Source: Dendrocalamus latiflorus (lineage: Eukaryota; Streptophyta; Magnoliopsida; Poales; Poaceae). From it: DNA of 64,000 nucleotides. The stretch lies in contig CM029654.1 in assembly GCA_017311315.1 (NCBI GenBank), positions 1,488,001 to 1,552,000 on the forward strand. Direction: 5' to 3'. Under the pieces are notes generated by a model that searched no databases, was not told the DNA's origin, and worked only from the letters and a program-made list of their open reading frames with translations. The stretch's first letter is position 1, and each line of letters starts with the position of its first letter. Positions 57,250 to 64,000 of this stretch are shown piece by piece. The translations under genes were made by a program, and so were the position numbers.

Positions 57250-58852
57250 CCTGCTTCAAGTCGTCCTCATAATCGTTCAAACTGAAGTTGATATCCGCAT
57301 CAAGGCACTATTTGAGAAGCTGGCACAGAAAGTGAGAAAAGATGTAGGATCGTCAATAACAATCAGAGGAGAGTGAATGATTGTAATTGGCTATAGAAAC
57401 TTTTTCTTTAAAATCTGTTGTTTTCTGATTTTTCAACCTGCTAACTCCGCGAAAACACAAAAGCAAAAGACAGCAAAAATAAATAAGAATAATAATTTAC
57501 CATATGCTCTGGATTTTTTTTTATTCCACCGATCTCTCGGCCACCGCTCACAACTATCCGCCGCACAATAGCTACTCGGCAGCGAGAAAAATGAAAACAC
57601 GGCCGCCTGCGCTACTTCGATCGAATGCACACGGCCGCCCGCCCTCGCCTCTCCAATCAACACGACGCACACAAGTGCTTGCCTAGTACGCCATGCAACA
57701 CAGCCTGCGCTCGCGTTTCTGAGCGATCAAACACAGCCGTCGTACACCACTTCTTTTCCTTCTGTACGACGCCACGCCGCTCGCTATCATCAACGAGTCT
57801 TGGCCAAACAATTATCCATCCATGAGAGATGTAACTCGTCCAACTAGATGTAAGTCTTAATATAACTCGTCCAACTAGATGTAAGTCTTTTTTTTTTATC
57901 TCAATCAGGCTTTTGGCCTATTACTTTTCACGGGACCTGAAACTCTTTCTAATATGAGTTTTCCAAAATTCTAACTTTTCTAACATATCATGTGTCGAAG
58001 CCTTCAGGATCGCACCTCCGTAGCTTCAACACGTATCATCTATCTCTGATCTCCATACGCCTTAAGTATAAGCCCGACCATCTCGTGACCTACTTGACAG
58101 TCTGAACCCCAGATCTCACATTCTAGTCCTGATCCACCTCGTTACCCACCATAATCGCCTCCATACTCAACCTGTAAATGCAAAGACCAAAGAATATTTT
58201 TTCGACACAAGTTCATCCCAATTTGACCAATCATCAGTTCACACACACCACACGTCTCGTATAACATCGATAAGCAATATTATCAAATAATTATCATCAT
58301 AAATTAACTATTATCAATTATTTATCACCAAAATATCTTAGATCTAGCTACATGGTCTAACAAAAGCTCAATAGATGATGTTTCCAAAACAAGCTATGTA
58401 TATAACCCAGGATCCTGATTTTGATAAAACGCCCTCTGACCATCGTAGTTACTAATTCCACCATCTTGCGAAGATGCATGAGGCTTGTTGAACGTTGTGC
58501 GTGCTGTATTGTCGGTAGATTCTGCTGGGTTTGATCCGGACTTGCTACTAAAAGGAGGTATGACATTATTAACAAGGCCTAGCAAAAGGTTGGCAAAGTA
58601 TTCTGGTGGTGTGCAAATAGAAGAATTTGAGGACCCTAAATATCGAGCAAAGGAGTTTGTAAAATGCTTGCCATTAGTAGGAATTAAATCAGACAGGTAG
58701 AAAGAATTCCCATAAAAAGAGCAAGGAAATAGGAGTTTACCTTGGTGCTAACACCCAGTACGTTGAGGATCCTAACAAATAACTTGTTTGGAATATGATC
58801 ATAGAAATATGCAAGAATATCACGCACAAATGTAAATCTTAGTGGGTGGAAG
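57250..58852 (-). pseudogene. MED23-like (Mediator subunit 23) C-terminal gene fragment, reverse strand
   Basis: Exon 1 (58,852-58,741) encodes HPLRFTFVRDILAYFYDHIP and NKLFVRILNVLGVSTK, ending at a GTAAAC donor. Exon 2 (from 58,668, after an AG) encodes SFARYLGSSNSSICTPPEYF and ANLLLGLVNNVIPPFSSKSG, then DGQRAFYQNQDPGLYT. The TAG at 58,394-58,396 stands where the family has Gln, and LVLETSSIELL follows it in frame. A trace of the next exon (LSVPASQIV) is near 57,309-57,333. The order and motifs match plant MED23, a Mediator tail-module subunit of RNA polymerase II transcription. Only a small part of a protein of well over 1,000 residues is left, cut at 58,853 by an LTR. Family assignment is from recall of motifs. 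Confidence 0.72.
57380..58340. other. Interval within the MED23-like fragment, absent from copy 1
   Basis: Probably intron or inserted DNA. A 30-bp unit (actcgtccaactagatgtaa and neighbours) is repeated at 57,834-57,888, ending in a T-run. The reverse-strand open frame at 57,433-57,672 has no recognised domain. Confidence 0.4.
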
Positions 58853-61077
58853 TGTAACACCCCGCGGTTATTAATTAATTCTCGCGTTGTCATTAGCGTT
58901 AATAATCGTGATTATCGGTACCAAATAAAAATTTAGTATGAATTATTTTATTGGCTCAATTTCCCAGCTAATCACAATTGAAATGGAACGAAGGTAAACA
59001 GAAACTTTATTACAATTATACAGTATTGCATACATTCGGATTGCATTTCAAACTAAAACATAATGGTTACAATGGGAGAAACATGTTTATACTACAAGAA
59101 AGTTTCAAAATTACATCCATAAACATTTCTTACAGGAATTCAATTGCTATCAACTACTGATACAACATTATTTTATTTATGAACCAATAACCAGATTATA
59201 AGACCGAAAAAGACCAAACAAAAGAGTTAATTGAAAATAAGGCAATATAAAGTAAGTGTTGCCGTCAGAGCCCTAAGGATTAACTTCGGGCGGGGTAATC
59301 CATTCACGGAGATACCTGACCGTCCGGGGGCCAGTCGGCACCTCTCACAACCATAGGCTCATCACACGGTATTATATATATACAAACCTGTTCTGAACAT
59401 AGGAATCCAACCAAGGCAAAGATCAGGATATCACAAACCATTCCAGCCCCAAACCACAACAGAGAAACACCTGTCAAAGCCCTCACCATGCAAATATCAA
59501 CCACAGTGAACCAGATAGCACCGGGCCAGAGCAACCACACCCAGAGAGCATCGACAGCCAACAAAGCCTCACGGGCAAGCCATCCAACCAAAATATCCCA
59601 CATTGCATACCAGTAGCCAAACCGAGAGGAAAGGGCACAGAGAGACAAAGCAAGGTAAGGTAAATATTTCCCAACTCTTCCAGCCAATCCCCAGACCGCA
59701 GAGGAGTCCACAGCCGAGTGGAGCCGAAGGTCCAGGGAGTGAAGAACCGACAAGCTGAAGGAAGATGGGGACGTGACGGCCACAGGAGAACCGCAAGCCA
59801 GCCACCATCATCAACCACCGCCAACCGGCCACCACCCCAACCCCAAACCCTAGCATCCCTCACAAGCACCAGTGCAGGTAAACCCCACAATCCCACCATC
59901 CATGTATTACCATTATCCCATTTCATGCAACATAGGCTAGAAACCATAAGCATTCACCACGGTAGAGCACATGAACCATTCAAGCTTGTCATCGGAGGTA
60001 AAAGAAGGGGAGAAGAGGGTTACCGTGAGGGCGGCGGCTGCGGGTTTCCCGGCCGAGCCACCGGTTCACTGCCACCGGTACTCCCCCGGCGTACGGCGAC
60101 GGTTCACCGGCGGAGACAGCCACGGTCCCCCGCCTCCCAAAACCGAACCCTAGGCAAACCTCACAAAAAGTTAGCAATTTACAAAATTTAAATCAAACAA
60201 GAAAGGGGGAAAAAGAGGGGAAGCATCTGATTTGGCCAGATCTGGCCAGAGATCCCCAGACGGCGCCGGTCCTCCCGGCGGAAATGGCCGGCCAGAGGAG
60301 GCGTCGGAGGGGAGGTTGAGGGGGCGGCGGAGCCGCTGGAGAAGCGGAGCAGCGGCGTGAAGAGGCAGGGGCGCGGGAGGAAGGAGCCGCGCGGGGGTAG
60401 CGGCGGCGGCGTAGAGGAGGAGCCGAGGGGAGGCGGCGTGAGGAGAGAGCAGGGAGGCCGAGAGAAAGAGAACCGGCGGAGGGGGCGAGAAAAGAGGAAA
60501 AGGAGGAGGAGATGGGGAGGCGTCAGCAGAGGAGTAAAGAGGAGGCGTCGGTGGGGGTAAAAGAAAAATGAGACGAGGCGTCGGCAGCCGAGAGAAGCCG
60601 AGACCCAGTGGGAACCCAAAAATGATAAGGCAGCGGCTATAAAACCAAAAAGGGGCAAACATAAAAGATGTTATTAAGGGTATTAGTAAGAAATTAGGTA
60701 GGAGATAAATAAACTTCATGTTCAATTGCTATGAGATAGAATAATTGTAAGCATGCGCCTGCATATTATTAAAGCTAATATTGCAAATTCGCCATTAATT
60801 AAAATGATTATTTAGAATGCAATAGCCTGTAATTGCTTATTTCTTGCATCTAATTTGTGGACACTATTAAAATGAACTGGGAACTATTGCACTCTGTTTA
60901 AAGGAACGAAAGGAAAATTAGCGAATCATGAATATAATTAATAGAAATCTTATAATGACCAGAATCTTATAAATAATCGAACCGTAGATTAATTTGCATC
61001 TAAATAGCAGGAAAGAGGCTGAATCTGCCAAAGGAGTCATATCAGGGTAGTGAGGATATTCAGCAAGATAATATAAC
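58853..61077 (-). repeat. Probable LTR or LTR-element fragment, reverse orientation
   Basis: It begins on the plus strand with tgtaacaccccgcgg, so the reverse strand ends ggggtgttaca, a common 3' end of grass LTRs, and this edge cuts the MED23-like exon. On the reverse strand a TATA-like tttatagc near 60,640 is followed by a C-rich leader (60,170-60,600), the usual architecture of a long Gypsy LTR. The open frames here (59,304-59,783; 60,171-60,725) have no domains. The far edge was not located, because the Gypsy element at 61,078 follows or interrupts it. Confidence 0.5.
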
Positions 61078-61314
61078 TGTTGTAGGGGTGGCCCCCACCT
61101 AAGCCCAGTAGGCCTGTTAGGTCCGAAACAGGACATGTGTAATGACATAAGAGCCCCCGAGGGGAATACTCATGTGTAAGGGTATAACTGTACAAATACT
61201 CCCCATATGAATATATGTATGGCATAGGCCACGGGAGGAAGGCTCTAAGCCATTCATTTTACTCAACTCTCCACTACCACACTCTCTCTCTCTGTTTGGT
61301 CTGTAACCATAACA
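61078..61314 (+). repeat. Gypsy 5' LTR (237 bp)
   Basis: Begins tgttgtaggggtgg and ends accataaca. Two bases later comes tggcgccgagcaag (from 61,317), a primer-binding-site-like sequence. The preceding five bases, ataac, would be the target duplication, but the other end is outside the window. Confidence 0.7.
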
Positions 61315-61349
61315 GTTGGCGCCGAGCAAGCCTCCAGATCCGAAGGAGG

Positions 61350-62386
61350 ATGGCACCAAAGAAAGTGTCACCGTCGGCGGCGAGGAAGAAGAAGGTGGAG
61401 GCGGCGAAGTCTCGCGCCGGCACAAGGGCTTCGGCTTTAGCAACCGCAGGTACATGCAGCGGTGTGGGCGCGACGACCAACCCCGCCACCGACGCGACGA
61501 CCGACCCCACCACAACCACCCCGACGACCACCCTCGGCGGTGGCAACGCAGGCGCATCCATTTCTCCACCCAGCGTAGAAGCGGTGAACGGCTCCAGGGT
61601 CCTCTGCGACAACACGGCGGGCAACCTGGGAGCGCAGGCCGTGACCACCGCCGTACCGGTAGCGCCGCCAAGCGCACCGACAGCCCCGGCTGCGCCCGCG
61701 GCAGAGTCGGCCCTGCTGGCGGCCCTCAGCGTGTTTCAACAGGAGCTAACAGACCTCCGCGGAGCTGTGCGGGACATGCAAGTGGCTCGGAGCCAACCCC
61801 CTCCCCGACGGTGGCGGCCGAACCCCCTACGTCTAGTCGCGTCCCATCGCGGCGAATAGATCCGGAGTCCCCGCTCTCCGCGAGTCTGCAACAGGCGGCT
61901 TGGCCCGCGGGCTTCAAGTTCCCTAACGTCATCGAGGCCTACGAGGGTGACTCCGACCCGCGAGGCTTCGTGCGTGTGTACGAGGCCGCCATCAAAGCCG
62001 CTGGCGGAGATGACACCACGAAAGCAAGAGGGCTCCCCCTCGCGTTACAAGGCGTGGCGCTGTCCTGGTTCTTCTCCATCGCGCCACAATCCATCCATGC
62101 GTGGGAGCAGATCCGCGGTCAACTCTGTAGCAACTTCCAGGGAAACTACGTCGAGCGTGTCGATGCGGACCAGCTCTTCGCAGTCAAGCAAAAACCTGAC
62201 GAAAGGCTTCGGGATTACTTCAAGCGTTTCGCAAAAGTGCGTTGCCAGGTCAGGGACGTCAATGAAATGACCGTCATCAACGCAGCCACACAAGGTCTCC
62301 GCCCGGGACCACTCGCCGAGTACAACGCGCGGAAGCCGCTCAAGTCGGAGGCAGAGCTCTTCGACAAAGTGGAAGCGTACGCTTGA
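61350..62386 (+). pseudogene. Gypsy gag (Tat/Retand-like), frameshifted
   Basis: The start at 61,350 gives a Lys/Ala-rich N-terminus (MAPKKVSPSAARKKKVEAAK), then a Thr/Pro-rich stretch and an EESALLAALSVFQ-like helix. Near 61,800 the frame shifts by one. The gag core then follows in another frame: WPAGFKFPNVIEAYEGDSDP, ARGLPLALQGVALSWFFSIA, SIHAWEQIRGQL and ERLRDYFKRFAKVR (61,900-62,250). A TGA at 62,384-62,386 stops the frame where Arg (CGA) is expected. The gag type suggests the Tat/Retand branch of Ty3/Gypsy. Confidence 0.82.
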
Positions 62387-64000
62387 GCCGAAGAGGACGT
62401 GCGGAGGCGCCACGACAACGCCTCCGACGCCAGGCGAGCGGAGGGCTTGTCACACAGAGGTAGCGCAAGAGACAACCCGAGGACAGACCCCAAGCAAGTG
62501 GCCGCAGGCGACATTCGTAAGCCCCGGCGCAACCAGCGAAGACCCCAAAAGGCCCGCCACATCCTGGCCACGCAGGGTACTCCCCGGGGAGCCGTCTCAG
62601 CCTCGCGCATCGCAGGAGGATGCCAAGGAGGCAGCGATGCCAAGCCACGCGCGGAGCAGGAAATCCTCGAATACGGTAGATGGTGCGAGGTGCATGGCTA
62701 CGGGGGCCATTTCATGCGGGCATGCACCGAAGTCACGGCAGTACGACAGGCGGCGGCCCATCCCTCCCGCGCTGGATCCCCCGGAGAGACCCAGTACCGG
62801 GGCATTAATGTCATCGAGGGAGACTCTTCGTCAAGCGCTTCCTCGGCACAACTACCTCGGCGGGCATCCCCTTGCAGCATTACTTTCACGTCAGCCGATG
62901 CGCAGGGCGTAGAATTCCCCCATCAAGATCCCTTGGTCATCCAGGCCGACAGAGCGGGATGCGACGTCAGGCGTATTCTCGTGGACGGAGGGAGCTCCGC
63001 CAACATTTTGTTCGCGGAGGCCCTTGATCGTATGGGAATACCTCGGAGTCTATTAAAAGCTTCGGAAGCCCCCCTCCAAGGCCTCGGAGGGCAACCTCTG
63101 AAGGCTCTGGGTCAGGTCTGCCTCCGAGTCTACTTGTGCCAGGCCGACAACGCCAGGACCAAAGAAGTCGTCTTCGACGTCGTGGACGTCTCATATCCAT
63201 ACAACGCCATACTAGGCCGGCCCGCCATCAACTCCTTCGAAGCCGTCCCACACTTCGCATTCCTATGCATGAAGCTTCCAGGGCGGCGGGGCGTTATCAC
63301 CATCTTCGGCGATCAGGATATGGCTCGGAGCATCGAAACCGAAGCTGGACGTTTGCACCGCAAGGTGCACGCCTCCAACAAATACCGGGCGGACACAACG
63401 CCATCCGCCCCAGGTTGGACGCCTAAGCCCCACCCGGAGGGCGGAGTGAAGAGGGTGCCGCTCCGAGCAGAAGGGCAGTTCATATCCATAGGCGAAGACC
63501 TCCCTCCGCAAGTAGAGCAAGACTTGCTCCGAGTCCTCCAGGACAACATAGACGTCTTTGCATGGTCCTCGGAGGATATCCAAGGAGTGGACCGCGCCCT
63601 CATCGAGCATAACCTCGCGATCCGCCCCGACGCCAAACCCGTCAAGCAGAAACTTCGCCGTATGTCTGCGGACCGGCAGCAAGCGGCCAAGGTGGAGGTG
63701 GCGAAGCTCCTTCGAGCGGGGGTTATCCGCGAGGTCCAACATCCAGGCTGGCTTGCCAACCCGGTGTTGGTTAAAAAGGCCAGCGGCGCCTGGCGCATGT
63801 GCCTATTCCGGCTACCACCAGGTCTACATGGCCAAGGACGACGAGGAGAAAACCAGCTTCATTACACCGGTGGGAACATTCTGCTTTGTGAGGATGCCCT
63901 TCGGCTTGAAGAACGCGGGCGCAACTTTCACCCGCCTCATCGCGCTGGCCCTGGCCGTCCAGTTAGGGAGAAATGTGGAGGCTTATGTGGACGACGTGGT
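62387..64000 (+). pseudogene. Gypsy pol (protease and reverse transcriptase), internal deletion, cut by window end
   Basis: After the TGA the same frame continues with a Cys/His knuckle-like WCEVHGYGGHFMRAC (about 62,670-62,715). The aspartic protease motif ILVDGGSSANILF lies at about 62,974-63,013 and YNAILGRPAINSF near 63,200. RT begins near 63,640 with VKQKLRRM, and RAGVIREVQHPGWLANPVLV follows. At 63,802 there is a frame change: sequence jumps from WRMC directly to YSGYHQVYMAKDDEEKTSFI, so the RT segment normally between them (roughly 35 residues) is deleted. FGLKNAGATFTR and the active-site YVDD follow, and the window ends at 64,000. RNase H, integrase and the 3' LTR would lie beyond. 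Confidence 0.85.

Larger units (their letters stand above)
35550..58732. repeat. Segmental duplication, copy 2
   Basis: This block is colinear with 1-19,910. Its left edge is a minimum, because copy 1 is cut by the window. Relative to copy 1 it lacks the hAT element with the aldehyde dehydrogenase fragment. It contains the Helitron-like block 52,764-53,645, the PIF/Harbinger element 54,051-55,885, and about 1.3 kb around 57,336-58,620 that copy 1 lacks. Confidence 0.95.

Noticed and set aside
59304..59783. 159-codon reverse-strand Trp/Leu-rich open frame resembling a membrane protein
   Set aside because: It lies within the probable reverse-oriented LTR, overlaps two other long frames on the same strand, and has no recognisable family; the hydrophobic look follows from base composition.

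Overview
This is nuclear DNA from a flowering plant, almost certainly a grass (Poaceae), possibly a panicoid such as sorghum or a relative; the exact species is inference. The basis is the very GC-rich, apparently intronless bHLH gene, the dense nested transposons with grass-type ends (Tourist/PIF, hAT, CACTA, Helitron, Copia, Gypsy) and fragments of plant genes (RPT2, mitochondrial aldehyde dehydrogenase, a MED23-like Mediator subunit). No tRNA, rRNA or CRISPR array was seen. Most long open frames are GC-rich or repeat artefacts.

The layout is dominated by a large direct segmental duplication with a period of about 35.5 kb. Copy 1 runs from the window edge to about 19,910 and copy 2 from about 35,550 (or earlier) to about 58,730. 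Each copy carries, in order: a minisatellite, a G-rich gene-free stretch, a 1.86-kb foldback element, one intact bHLH transcription factor gene (3878-4624 and 39417-40163), a Copia LTR plus gag fragment, a reverse-strand Myb/SANT-like transposon gene remnant, a PIF/Harbinger element, a second TTA-flanked element, an L1-like retroposon containing part of the 26S proteasome gene RPT2, an hAT element, a Tourist MITE and short tandem repeats. The two bHLH coding sequences appear identical, but the 440 bp just upstream differ strongly.

After the duplication the copies diverged by insertion and deletion. Copy 1 gained a 932-bp hAT element carrying an aldehyde dehydrogenase exon (17,019-17,950) and lacks about 1.3 kb of a MED23-like fragment. 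Copy 2 has a composite Helitron-like insertion (52,764-53,645) and a 1.8-kb PIF/Harbinger element with a partial ORF1 (54,051-55,885).

The 15.6-kb spacer between the copies (19,911-35,549) is nested retroelement debris: an RTE-type LINE joined to a Copia gag, a Copia LTR, a chromovirus-like Gypsy pol with a 3-kb 3' LTR, a third bHLH remnant (last codons and 3' UTR, split by an hAT insertion), a decayed CACTA element with its right terminus, a possible Helitron terminus and a 34-bp minisatellite. The right end (58,853-64,000) holds a probable reverse-oriented LTR and then a Tat/Retand-like Gypsy element that runs off the window inside its reverse transcriptase.

Functionally, the only genes that look intact are the two bHLH copies. 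The rest is mobile DNA and captured fragments that record how the locus was built.
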